IMG/VR virus record: IMGVR_UViG_3300047496_000109
Location: 1 to 33,357 of that record
DNA: 33,357 nt
Reading direction: 5' to 3' (one strand)
Source of the DNA: a virus
Within the stretch, counting starts at the first letter, position 1, and each line of letters begins with the position of its first letter. The notes beneath the pieces are model-generated. The model saw nothing but the letters and a program-made list of their open reading frames with translations, had not been told where the DNA came from and made no database searches. Position numbers and translations under genes: made by a program. Below are positions 5,331-11,787 of this stretch, one piece after another.

Positions 5331-6257
5331 ATGTCAGTCAATCAATTACCCGTACAAAATAACAACGTGGTTAGCGTACTACAACAGACTTTATACCCTG
5401 AGGCCACGACACAAGAAGCTGAGATGATTATTTCTTATTGCCGCGCACGTAAAATCGACCCGATGTTAAAGCCTGTTCATTTAGTTCCCATGAATGTGAA
5501 AACAAATAGAAAAGACCCACAGGGAAAATCCATTTATGAATACCGGAATGTGATTATGCCAGGGATTGCACTTTATCGTATTGATGCCTCGCGTACAGGC
5601 CAATACGCAGGGATGTCTGAACCTGAATTTGGCGAAGATGTCACAGAGCAAATAGGGATGAAGAAAATAACCTATCCAAAATGGTGCAAAATTACGGTCA
5701 ATAAATTAATGAATGGACAAGTCTATCAATTTAGCGCCAAAGAATATTGGAAAGAAAACTACGCTACTAAATCACGTACCGATAATTCACCTAATGATGT
5801 ATGGACAAAAAGAGCATATGGACAATTGGCCAAATGTGCCGAAGCCCAGGTATTGCGTAAAGCTTTCCCCGAAGCCGTGCCGCATGAATATACTAAAGAA
5901 GAAATGGAAGGAAAAACATTTCCAGATCACAAACCTATCTTAAACTATGCAAATATTGTTCAAGATAAGGTAACTCAAATATCCCCAGCTATCATTAACG
6001 ATAATACCGTAGATGACCTGCAATTATTGTTTGTCGATTATCTCTATGAAATTAAAAATGCTGACAGTTTGGAAAAATTAAAATCCATTTATGACGAAGT
6101 GAAAGCCAAAAATTTTCATCGTGAACCAGAACTATTTAAAAAGCTGGTCTTGGCCAAGGATGAAAGAAAACTTTACTTTGACCACATCAACGCAGAAAAA
6201 AACATGTTGTCACAACTTGATGCCGTTAATGTGGAAACAGGCGAGGTGTTATCATGA
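5331..6257 (+). CDS. bet: Single-strand annealing protein, RecT/Bet family
   Basis: The 308-aa protein matches the Red-beta/RecT superfamily in the order of its conserved blocks: EAEMIISYCRARKIDPMLKP, the VPM...GKSIYEYRNVIMPGIALYRIDASRTG core, then PNDVWTKRAYGQLAKCAEAQ and LRKAFPE. These proteins form rings on single-stranded DNA and anneal complementary strands, serving recombination and end-to-end joining of replicating phage DNA. GGAG precedes the ATG. The next gene overlaps its stop by four bases (ATGA) and is a Gp157-type protein, the usual partner in such modules. No RecE or lambda-type exonuclease is nearby. The C-terminal 100 residues are divergent and charged. Confidence 0.88.
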   Translation: MSVNQLPVQNNNVVSVLQQTLYPEATTQEAEMIISYCRARKIDPMLKPVHLVPMNVKTNRKDPQGKSIYEYRNVIMPGIALYRIDASRTGQYAGMSEPEFGEDVTEQIGMKKITYPKWCKITVNKLMNGQVYQFSAKEYWKENYATKSRTDNSPNDVWTKRAYGQLAKCAEAQVLRKAFPEAVPHEYTKEEMEGKTFPDHKPILNYANIVQDKVTQISPAIINDNTVDDLQLLFVDYLYEIKNADSLEKLKSIYDEVKAKNFHREPELFKKLVLAKDERKLYFDHINAEKNMLSQLDAVNVETGEVLS

Positions 6258-6748
6258 GTATGCGATTATATGAGTTAGCCAACCAATACCAATTTTTGTT
6301 ATCTGATCTATATGATGACGAGACAGGCGCAGTCAGGATAACTACGCTAGATCAACTTCACAACTTAAACGAGCCTATTGAATCAAAATGTATTAATGTC
6401 GTCAAGGTGTTTAAGGATTTAGAGGCAGAGGCCAAAGCGATTGAAATTGAACGTAAAGCAATGGCTGCACGTGAGAAAGCATTAAAATCACAAGTAGATA
6501 GCCTCAAAGAATATTTACGGTTCAATATGGAAAGATGTGAAATCAATGAAATCAAATGCCCGCAATTTGTGATTAAACTTGCCAATAATCCACCTGCTGT
6601 GGATATTGAATGCGAAAATCTTATTCCTGATGAATATAAGAAAGTAAAAATTGAATTTGATCTAGCACATATGCGCGATGATATGAAGAATGGGGTTGTC
6701 ATCCCAGGGGCAAATCTGATACAAAGAAAATCGGTGAGAATCAAATAA
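6254..6748 (+). CDS. Gp157-like recombination-module protein
   Basis: The 164-aa protein starts MSMRLYELANQYQFLLSDLYD, then has a long charged helix (EAEAKAIEIERKAMAAREKA) and a C-terminal beta-rich part with PQFVIKLANNPPAVDI and IPDEYKKVKIEFD. This is the profile of the Siphovirus Gp157 family, which was first linked to phage resistance in Streptococcus thermophilus and is widespread beside single-strand annealing proteins. The start overlaps the preceding stop, so the two are translationally coupled. Function is not established for the family; a recombination or DNA-protection role is inferred from context. Confidence 0.8.
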   Translation: MSMRLYELANQYQFLLSDLYDDETGAVRITTLDQLHNLNEPIESKCINVVKVFKDLEAEAKAIEIERKAMAAREKALKSQVDSLKEYLRFNMERCEINEIKCPQFVIKLANNPPAVDIECENLIPDEYKKVKIEFDLAHMRDDMKNGVVIPGANLIQRKSVRIK

Positions 6749-6783
6749 CAGGTATCATTGATATATTGAGTAAAGGGGATTCA

Positions 6784-6996
6784 ATGCGTAATAGGACATT
6801 AGAAAAAGACAAAATAACCTATGATGATTTAAGCATGATGTTGGAAGATTGCTTGAAACGCAAAAAAAAACTATCGGAATGGGAATACGGTTTTGCGGAA
6901 GCATTGCATAAATATTTTAAAAAAAATTATCTATTAACAGAAAGGCAGACCCAAATACTTTGTGATATCTGGGAAAAAGCCACCGGCCATTTTTAA
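6784..6996 (+). CDS. Small hypothetical protein, 70 aa
   Basis: I chose the ATG at 6784, six bases after AAGGGG; a TTG at 6766 is upstream of that site. The product is helical with YDDLSMMLEDCLKRKKKLSEWE followed by LLTERQTQILCDIWEKATG. The last block (LT-x-x-Q-x-x-x-L-x-x-I) resembles a short helical motif often seen in small proteins of phage recombination and replication modules. It lies just after the annealing and Gp157-like genes, so a link to DNA metabolism is plausible. Function unknown. Confidence 0.65.
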   Translation: MRNRTLEKDKITYDDLSMMLEDCLKRKKKLSEWEYGFAEALHKYFKKNYLLTERQTQILCDIWEKATGHF

Positions 6997-7017
6997 TTAA
7001 ATCAAAGAGGAAATATC

Positions 7018-7497
7018 ATGGAAATATCCATTGCTAACAACAAGCAATTAAATTCAATTAAATGGGAAAATGTCACTTATGATGATAGAACCATAAATAA
7101 AAAGTTAGACTCAGATAGAATCTATATTACGATCCATCATCTTATTTTAAAAAAAAAGAGCAGTAAATTAAAAATCAGGTTTTATTTAGGTAAAGATATA
7201 TTAGATTTATTTAATTTTAAGTTGAATGACAAATTATCTGTGCAAATTTCGCCAGATGGAAAATTAATTAGAATTACTAAATCAATCTCAACGGTAGGAT
7301 TTTTAATACAAATACCAAAAAATAAAAACACTAAGAAAGAAATTAAAGGTAGGACGCCTTATATTAATTGCAGAATAAACAGTAAATATAATTATAGTGA
7401 GCAGAAGAAAAATACAGAAGTCATGTTTGAATTGTTCGATAATAAAACTATATTGATCAATATGACCGATTTTATTAAAGGTAAAAACGATGAGTAA
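7018..7497 (+). CDS. Hypothetical beta-rich protein, 159 aa
   Basis: AGAGGA precedes the ATG. The product is basic and beta-rich. The section LKIRFYLGKDILDLFNFKLN followed by DKLSVQISPDGKLIRITKS looks like a swapped-hairpin or AbrB-like pattern (strand, short helix, GD/ND turn, two strands). That suggests a DNA-binding fold, but I see the resemblance only at pattern level. The second half repeats a similar strand-rich layout (VMFELFDNKTILINMTDF). The next gene starts inside its last codons (overlap of eight bases). Function unknown. Confidence 0.6.
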   Translation: MEISIANNKQLNSIKWENVTYDDRTINKKLDSDRIYITIHHLILKKKSSKLKIRFYLGKDILDLFNFKLNDKLSVQISPDGKLIRITKSISTVGFLIQIPKNKNTKKEIKGRTPYINCRINSKYNYSEQKKNTEVMFELFDNKTILINMTDFIKGKNDE

Positions 7498-7768
7498 AGA
7501 AAAAGAAAACGATCTCATGTTACAAATACACAAAGACATTATGTTTTCTATTTTTAGACATGAGTTTGAAGATTATAAGGTTTTCAATATCATATCTTCA
7601 TCTTTTGCGCTTTCTATCGCTGCATTTTTAATGACATTGCAAATAACGAGTAAAAAGCAAATTGATAATTTTTTAATAACACTAAGGCATGCTATAGATG
7701 ATGTGATTAAAAATAAAGATAAATTTAATATAAAAGAAGTCCATGTGAACAATGAAGTAAAACATTAG
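7490..7768 (+). CDS. Small helical protein, paralogue family member A, 92 aa
   Basis: The start overlaps the preceding gene. After a charged N-terminus comes a hydrophobic helix (FNIISSSFALSIAAFLMTLQ) and a charged C-terminal helix (LITLRHAIDDVIKNKDKF). The layout matches the proteins at 9859, 10197, 11087 and 11349: about 40 polar residues, a Ser/Ala-rich hydrophobic helix, then a charged helix. It is the most divergent of the five. The hydrophobic helix may be a membrane helix or the core of a helical bundle. Function unknown. Confidence 0.6.
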   Translation: MSKEKENDLMLQIHKDIMFSIFRHEFEDYKVFNIISSSFALSIAAFLMTLQITSKKQIDNFLITLRHAIDDVIKNKDKFNIKEVHVNNEVKH

Positions 7769-7801
7769 GATGGCAGTAAATGAAAGCGGGAGTTAAATTA
7801 A

Positions 7802-7972
7802 ATGAATAAATTATCTAAATTCCAGGTAATTATCATTATTTTCTTATTAGGATTTATAGCCAGTCATCTTCCTAATATAAATAATTCTCAACGCGGATAT
7901 ATTTATGGTTTTATCTTGGGTTATTTTATCGTTGAAATATTTAATATTTATTACGGATTAAATTATGACTGA
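7802..7972 (+). CDS. Small two-span membrane protein, 56 aa
   Basis: GGGAG lies upstream of the ATG at 7802. The product has two hydrophobic segments, FQVIIIIFLLGFIAS and IYGFILGYFIVEIFNIYYG, joined by a polar loop (HLPNINNSQRG). It overlaps the next small membrane gene by eight bases. Three small two-span proteins follow each other here, which suggests a set acting in the inner membrane. Function unknown; superinfection exclusion or lysis control are possible. Confidence 0.55.
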   Translation: MNKLSKFQVIIIIFLLGFIASHLPNINNSQRGYIYGFILGYFIVEIFNIYYGLNYD

Positions 7973-8147
7973 AATGCAAGGTTGGATAATTATCGGATTG
8001 TTATTTTACGAATTAGCTTATGCAATTAAGCGTGATAGATATTACGATAAGAAAGAGAATTCTAATTGCCCTGCTGTTTATATATTAACATTAGCTTCGA
8101 TATTATGCTTTATAAAAGTCATTATAATAGGCATTTTTCATCATTAA
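7965..8147 (+). CDS. Small two-span membrane protein, 60 aa
   Basis: Starts inside the 3' end of the previous gene, which suggests coupled translation. Two hydrophobic stretches, GWIIIGLLFYELAYAI and AVYILTLASILCFIKVIIIG, flank a basic loop (KRDRYYDKKENS), so both ends would be on the same side of the membrane, probably outside if the loop is cytoplasmic. No motif that I recognise. Function unknown. Confidence 0.55.
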   Translation: MTEMQGWIIIGLLFYELAYAIKRDRYYDKKENSNCPAVYILTLASILCFIKVIIIGIFHH

Positions 8148-8156
8148 GGAATAACC

Positions 8157-8315
8157 ATGGCTAATTCTAATAATCATTATGTTTTAATTTTAGCCTTATT
8201 AATCATTATACAAATTAATTTCGAGGATAACAAACTCATTCAGGCGATCACTTCATTAAGCGCTGCTATTTGGATTAGTTATGGTATCTATTTAATGTTA
8301 AAACATAGAATGTAA
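8157..8315 (+). CDS. Small two-span membrane protein, 52 aa
   Basis: The start is preceded by ATTAAGGAATAACC, an 18-base leader (8143-8160, including the start) that recurs exactly before the gene at 8619. The product holds YVLILALLIIIQI and LSAAIWISYGIYLML as two hydrophobic segments with a short polar link (NFEDNKLIQ). Third of three consecutive small membrane proteins. Function unknown. Confidence 0.5.
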   Translation: MANSNNHYVLILALLIIIQINFEDNKLIQAITSLSAAIWISYGIYLMLKHRM

Positions 8316-8331
8316 TGATAACGAGATAATA

Positions 8332-8616
8332 ATGAATAAATGCTCACACAATCCCGTCGAAACAAAAGGGGCTATTGGTATGTATCATTGTCCAGTATGT
8401 GGCGATATGATTGTTGCTGGTTTTGATCATCCTGATACAGACAAAGAAATTCTAGCTTATGGAAAATATTGTGACAAACGCTATGATGATTTAAAAAAAT
8501 ATATATCTAGTCATCTAGGCGATGGTTTGTTGTCAGTCATTGACTTGATGGAAACTAAACAAGAAGTAAAAGCAGTGTTAATGGAAATATGGCTTAGAGC
8601 GGATATTAAGGAATAA
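8332..8616 (+). CDS. Small zinc-ribbon-like protein, 94 aa
   Basis: Cys4, His6, Cys20 and Cys23 in CSHNP...HCPVCGDMIV form a compact probable zinc site in the first 25 residues, followed by GFDHPD and a helical C-terminal part (LLSVIDLMETKQEVKAVLME). The fold looks like a small zinc ribbon with a helical tail. The leader TAATGATAACGAG recurs before the gene at 9315. Proteins of this general type occur in many gammaproteobacterial phages without known function. Confidence 0.65.
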   Translation: MNKCSHNPVETKGAIGMYHCPVCGDMIVAGFDHPDTDKEILAYGKYCDKRYDDLKKYISSHLGDGLLSVIDLMETKQEVKAVLMEIWLRADIKE

Positions 8617-8618
8617 CC

Positions 8619-9026
8619 ATGGAACTATCAGAACAAGTAGTCAGTCTTGATCTTGCTAAACGATTAAAAGAGCTAGGGGTTAAGCAACATAGTCTGTTTT
8701 ATTTTGTTAAACGCAATAATAAGAATAGATATTCTATTGCTTACTTATCAAAATCATTCATAGATTATAATAATGAGTTTGATGATATTTGCTCCGCATA
8801 CACGACAACTGAATTGGGTGAGTTATTACCAGCAATGATAAACTCTACTCCTTTAGAAATATTGAAAGGATTAAAATTTGGTGATATCCAACCATTATAT
8901 TGCGTTAGATATTATAATGCAGATTTAATAGGTGAGCCTGATAAAAGCATGGCTAATGCGATGGCAAAAATGCTTATTCATTTAATCGAAAATAAATTGA
9001 TGGATATATCTAATGATGGAAAATAA
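8619..9026 (+). CDS. Conserved phage protein of unknown function, 135 aa
   Basis: The pattern LSEQVVSLDLAKRLKELGVK then HSLFYFVKR, a central TTELGELLPAMI block and an end with NAMAKMLIHLIENKLM is one I recognise from many prophages of gammaproteobacteria, where it appears as an uncharacterised conserved protein in early or accessory regions. No catalytic residues stand out. It shares its leader with the gene at 8157. Function unknown. Confidence 0.7.
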   Translation: MELSEQVVSLDLAKRLKELGVKQHSLFYFVKRNNKNRYSIAYLSKSFIDYNNEFDDICSAYTTTELGELLPAMINSTPLEILKGLKFGDIQPLYCVRYYNADLIGEPDKSMANAMAKMLIHLIENKLMDISNDGK

Positions 9027-9297
9027 TTCTGGATCAGCAATCACAATGATAGTTTTTATCTCTGCTGCATTATTGATAGCTTATTGGATTGGTATTACTA
9101 ATCCAAAAGACGCTTATAACGCATTGGATAACATGGGATACAAGAATATAGAAATGACAGGTTATAACTTTTTTGCATGTAGCAAAGATGATTGGTACCA
9201 CACTGGTTTTAAAGCGATCAATCAAAATGGAAAAATTGTGACTGGCACTGTTTGTTCAGGATTATTATTTAAAAATTCAACCGTCAGATTCAACTAA
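9013..9297 (+). CDS. Conserved small phage membrane-anchored protein, 94 aa
   Basis: One N-terminal membrane segment (ITMIVFISAALLIAYWIGI) is followed by a soluble domain with ALDNMGYKNIEMTGYNFFAC, CSKDDWYHTGFKA and VTGTVCSGLLFKNSTVRF. This soluble part matches a family common in Enterobacteriaceae and other prophages as an uncharacterised small protein. Two conserved Cys could form a disulfide, so the domain may face the periplasm. It overlaps the previous gene by 14 bases. Either ATG of a double start (9013 or 9016) may be used. Function unknown. Confidence 0.7.
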   Translation: MMENNSGSAITMIVFISAALLIAYWIGITNPKDAYNALDNMGYKNIEMTGYNFFACSKDDWYHTGFKAINQNGKIVTGTVCSGLLFKNSTVRFN

Positions 9298-9314
9298 TGA
9301 TAACGAGGTAAATT

Positions 9315-9569
9315 ATGATAGAAATAAAATTAATTTATGGTGAGATAATGCCTTGTAGCGGACAGTATGGGGTTCGAGTAACTGCGATTGATAAAGAAAC
9401 GAATAGTACCTGTGATTCTGTTTTTAATACCATTGGCTTTCAACGTATCTCAATTAAAAGAGCCGAAACATTCATTATGGTATTAGAGCAAAATATTAAC
9501 CAATGTATGAAAGGCGTTTTAGGGTTAATTCCAACAATAGAATATCCAAAAATAGGCAAGCCAGAATAA
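9315..9569 (+). CDS. Small hypothetical protein, 84 aa
   Basis: GAGG precedes the ATG. The product looks like a small alpha-beta protein: strands MIEIKLIYGEIMP and GVRVTAIDKETN, then the helix RAETFIMVLEQNINQCMKGV. No recognised motif or membrane segment. A palindromic hairpin lies just after its stop. Function unknown. Confidence 0.55.
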   Translation: MIEIKLIYGEIMPCSGQYGVRVTAIDKETNSTCDSVFNTIGFQRISIKRAETFIMVLEQNINQCMKGVLGLIPTIEYPKIGKPE

Positions 9570-9574
9570 GGTAA

Positions 9575-9592
9575 CGATAAGGCCGCTTATCG
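9575..9592. promoter_or_regulatory. Palindromic hairpin in a 108-base gap
   Basis: CGATAAG (9575-9581) and CTTATCG (9586-9592) pair around GCCG. No T-run follows. The rest of the gap to 9677 holds a short tandem CGTAATA repeat (about 9649-9663) and no convincing promoter. An operator or processing hairpin is possible. Confidence 0.4.
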
Positions 9593-9677
9593 CTATCATG
9601 ATTAGTAAATTGATTGTACAAGTAAAAATGAAGATTAATGTAATATAACGTAATACGTAATACAGGAGTTTAAATTA

Positions 9678-9862
9678 ATGAGTGACAAATTTCGTAAAGT
9701 TTATAAAACGCTTCATTATGTGAAGTTATCAATAAATCAACTGAGATAATAGATTTAACTAATAATATACGTACAAAAGAAATGGATTTAGTCATAGATA
9801 AATTTAATTATATTGTAATTGAGATGTTGGGTGAAATTAGAAGATATAGGGACAATAAATGA
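9678..9862 (+). pseudogene. Frameshifted small gene, possible degenerate paralogue
   Basis: A strong CAGGAG site and ATG at 9678 open a frame that stops after 23 codons (MSDKFRKVYKTLHYV...). In the -1 frame an open stretch continues from the same place to 9862, reading CEVINKSTEIIDLTNNIRTK and ending MDLVIDKFNYIVIEML...EIRRYRDNK. Joined, they give about 61 aa. The end resembles the C-terminal helix of the protein at 10197 (KLLDNVYKEVLAIINHYEKE). A single-base deletion near 9718, or an assembly error there, would explain it. No clear slippery heptamer is present. Confidence 0.5.
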
Positions 9863-10200
9863 AGAAATATTGTGATTACGATGAATGTTTCGTACAAATG
9901 CAGGAACATTATCATATTGATGAGCATACGATCAGATTTAGTAAAGATGATCCACAAGGAAAAAAAATGACAGACGTTGAAAGAATAGAAAAGTTAGGTG
10001 TGAAAATTCAAGAGATAATTTTAAATGAATTTGATCAAAAATCAACAGATCAAGTAATATGTATCATGACATTATTAAGTTCATTAATTTGCTCATATAT
10101 AGATTCATGTGCTAAAGATAATGAACTTAAAATATTAATGATTGATAGGCTAAATAATTTACTAAAAGAAAATATAACGAATAAAGAGGACAGTGAATGA
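9859..10200 (+). CDS. Small helical protein, paralogue family member B, 113 aa
   Basis: The ATG at 9859 overlaps the stop of the frameshifted frame and follows AGGGA. Residues 1-36 are an extra acidic/His N-terminal part absent from its relatives. From Met37 (9967), itself preceded by AAGGA, the product aligns with the other members: charged helix, hydrophobic helix (ICIMTLLSSLICSYIDSC), KDNELK, then charged helix. Two starts may therefore be used, giving 113-aa and 77-aa forms. The next gene overlaps by four bases (ATGA). Function unknown. Confidence 0.65.
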   Translation: MKKYCDYDECFVQMQEHYHIDEHTIRFSKDDPQGKKMTDVERIEKLGVKIQEIILNEFDQKSTDQVICIMTLLSSLICSYIDSCAKDNELKILMIDRLNNLLKENITNKEDSE

Positions 10201-10466
10201 CTAATGAGGAATTAGAAATTAAATGTAAATCTTTAGTGTTAAATCTTAAAGAAGTCATCAATGATAATATAGTAAATCTTTCATGTAAAGAAGGTACTAC
10301 CATTGTTTCATCAACATTAGCATATTTATTGGGTAATTTCATTGAATCTATGATAAAAGAAGATAAATTTAAGAGTAAAATTAAATTACTCGATAATGTT
10401 TATAAAGAAGTATTGGCTATTATTAATCATTATGAAAAAGAAAGGAAACATAAACAATATGATTGA
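10197..10466 (+). CDS. Small helical protein, paralogue family member C, 89 aa
   Basis: Coupled to the previous gene by ATGA with AGAGGA upstream. The second half (TIVSSTLAYLLGNFIESMIK, then EDKF, then KIKLLDNVYKEVLAIINHYE) lines up position by position with member E at 11349 (STAFSYLIADSIDKIIK, DDRF, KKNLLNDIYNSALVMIEDKE). The shared features are a Ser-rich hydrophobic helix, a KxDKF/KxDRF turn and a charged terminal helix ending EKERK. No known family assigned. Function unknown. Confidence 0.68.
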   Translation: MTNEELEIKCKSLVLNLKEVINDNIVNLSCKEGTTIVSSTLAYLLGNFIESMIKEDKFKSKIKLLDNVYKEVLAIINHYEKERKHKQYD

Positions 10467-10602
10467 ATGGATGTTATCCGCTACAATTATGTTAATTATT
10501 GGTGACATTAATCATTTAACAGCTTATCAAGTTATATTAAATATTAATTTATTTGCAATAGTACTTACATTAGATTCAATTAAAAGAAGGTTAAAACCAT
10601 GA
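10459..10602 (+). CDS. Small membrane protein, 47 aa
   Basis: I chose the ATG at 10459, which follows AGGAAA and overlaps the end of the previous gene; a longer frame begins at 10396. The product has two hydrophobic stretches (MLSATIMLIIGDI and VILNINLFAIVLTL) and a basic end (DSIKRRLKP), consistent with one or two membrane spans with the C-terminus inside. The next gene overlaps by four bases (ATGA). Function unknown. Confidence 0.55.
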   Translation: MIEWMLSATIMLIIGDINHLTAYQVILNINLFAIVLTLDSIKRRLKP

Positions 10603-11087
10603 AAAAATTATTAATCTGTTTATTGTTAGCCAATACAACTTATGCGTTTGAAGGGGAAGGCTATAAAGTCCTTAACGAGCATTTCCATAGTACATTTAAA
10701 AACGCTCATATAGAACATCTTAGTAATGCACAGATGAGAGCGTTAGATAAATCTGTTGCCGCCCACGCTTATGATGCCCAGGGGTTAGTAAAAACTAATA
10801 TACAAGTACAATCAACACATAGCGTTTATGTGCTTAATGCGACGCCTTATGTCCAACGTTATCATTATAAATTCGAATTGTCATGCTTACAGCTAGATCA
10901 ATACTATAGCTATGACGTAGAGTTACAACCGCAAGGTCATTTTGGGGATAATAGTAGAAACTTTGGGGATGTGTGGAATGATAGAAACGTACGTTTAAAT
11001 ATAGATGCAACGACTTCATTAGACGGTGATGCGTTTGATTATGCAGCGAGTAACGGCACATTAATTATTACAGGCGGGTTTAATTAA
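10599..11087 (+). CDS. Exported protein with signal peptide, 162 aa
   Basis: A classic Sec signal peptide is visible: MKKLLICLLLANTTYA with probable cleavage after Ala16. There is no lipobox at the cleavage site. The mature part (about 146 aa) starts FEGEGYKVLNEHFHSTFKNA, is rich in His, Tyr and Asn, and has beta-type segments (VKTNIQVQSTHSVYVLN, RYHYKFELSCLQL) and a Gly/Asn-rich end. It is not a tail or lysis protein by position; it sits among paralogues in the early run, coupled to both neighbours (ATGA before, one-base overlap after). A periplasmic or surface role such as superinfection exclusion or a host-phenotype gene is possible. Function unknown. Confidence 0.7.
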   Translation: MKKLLICLLLANTTYAFEGEGYKVLNEHFHSTFKNAHIEHLSNAQMRALDKSVAAHAYDAQGLVKTNIQVQSTHSVYVLNATPYVQRYHYKFELSCLQLDQYYSYDVELQPQGHFGDNSRNFGDVWNDRNVRLNIDATTSLDGDAFDYAASNGTLIITGGFN

Positions 11088-11356
11088 TGGATAATACTGA
11101 CTTAGAATTTTTCAAAAAATCTTCTGAACTATCAATTAAAATAGGCTTATTATTTGATGAATATGTAAACAATAATAATCGTTCAGACTCTTACGCATTA
11201 ATTACTAATTCAATTGCTTCGTCTACTGCGTGTTTTATTCATGCAGCAATTAAGGATGATAAATTTAACATAAAAATAGAAATTGCCAATAGAATACATG
11301 ACATGGTTTTAGATAATTTGAATAAGATTGAAAATAATAGGAGTAAAAATGACTGA
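11087..11356 (+). CDS. Small helical protein, paralogue family member D, 89 aa
   Basis: The start overlaps the previous stop by one base (TAATG). It has the family layout: charged N-terminal helix (DLEFFKKSSELSIKIGLLFD), a Ser/Ala-rich hydrophobic helix (SIASSTACFIHAAI), KDDKF, then a charged helix (KIEIANRIHDMVLDNLNKIE). The KDDKF turn is identical in kind to KEDKF (10197) and KDDRF (11349). Function unknown. Confidence 0.66.
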   Translation: MDNTDLEFFKKSSELSIKIGLLFDEYVNNNNRSDSYALITNSIASSTACFIHAAIKDDKFNIKIEIANRIHDMVLDNLNKIENNRSKND

Positions 11357-11639
11357 TAACAATAAAATAATACATTTAAGTAAAAAATTAATCAAAGAAA
11401 TAGAAGAGGTAATAAGTAAAAATTGTCATTGTCACAATGATTTAACTGTACAAGAATTTGGTATTTCTCTCAGTACCGCTTTTTCATATTTGATTGCTGA
11501 TTCAATAGATAAAATAATAAAAGATGATAGATTTACTGTTAAAAAGAATCTATTAAATGATATTTATAATAGTGCTTTAGTAATGATTGAAGATAAAGAA
11601 AAGGAAAGGAAAAATAATGAAAGCCAAATTGATATATGA
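11349..11639 (+). CDS. Small helical protein, paralogue family member E, 96 aa
   Basis: I chose the ATG at 11349 because TAGGAG precedes it; it overlaps the previous stop by eight bases. The layout is the same as member C, with the extra CHCHND stretch in the N-terminal half that might bind a metal. The hydrophobic helix is ISLSTAFSYLIADSIDKII, then KDDRF, then NLLNDIYNSALVMIEDKEKE. Function unknown. Five copies in one operon point to repeated duplication. Confidence 0.66.
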   Translation: MTDNNKIIHLSKKLIKEIEEVISKNCHCHNDLTVQEFGISLSTAFSYLIADSIDKIIKDDRFTVKKNLLNDIYNSALVMIEDKEKERKNNESQIDI

Positions 11640-11787
11640 ATTACCAGAGGGTGCCGAAGTCGAACGAATAATAATTGCTAATAAAGATAAATTATACATT
11701 CTGGTTAATCACAATAATTCACAAGCTATTTATGAAATTACCGAAGATGGTGATATTAAAGAAAAACTTAACTATGTTTGTCCTTAA
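11617..11787 (+). CDS. Small hypothetical protein, 56 aa
   Basis: I chose the ATG at 11617, preceded by AAGGAAAGG inside the previous gene. The product is a short beta-rich protein (MKAKLIYELPEGAEVERIII, then KLYILVNHNNSQAIYEITED). It is the last gene of the long early run and its 3' end overlaps the convergent membrane-protein gene by 20 bases. Function unknown. Confidence 0.58.
   Translation: MKAKLIYELPEGAEVERIIIANKDKLYILVNHNNSQAIYEITEDGDIKEKLNYVCP

Noticed and set aside
6358-6744. Open frame of 128 codons opposite the Gp157-like gene
   Set aside because: It is a shadow of a clear coding gene; Ser/Ile/Leu-rich product and no start signal.
9614-9646. Promoter TTGTAC/TAATAT in the 9570-9677 gap
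   Set aside because: The spacer is 21 bases, too long for a normal sigma70 promoter.
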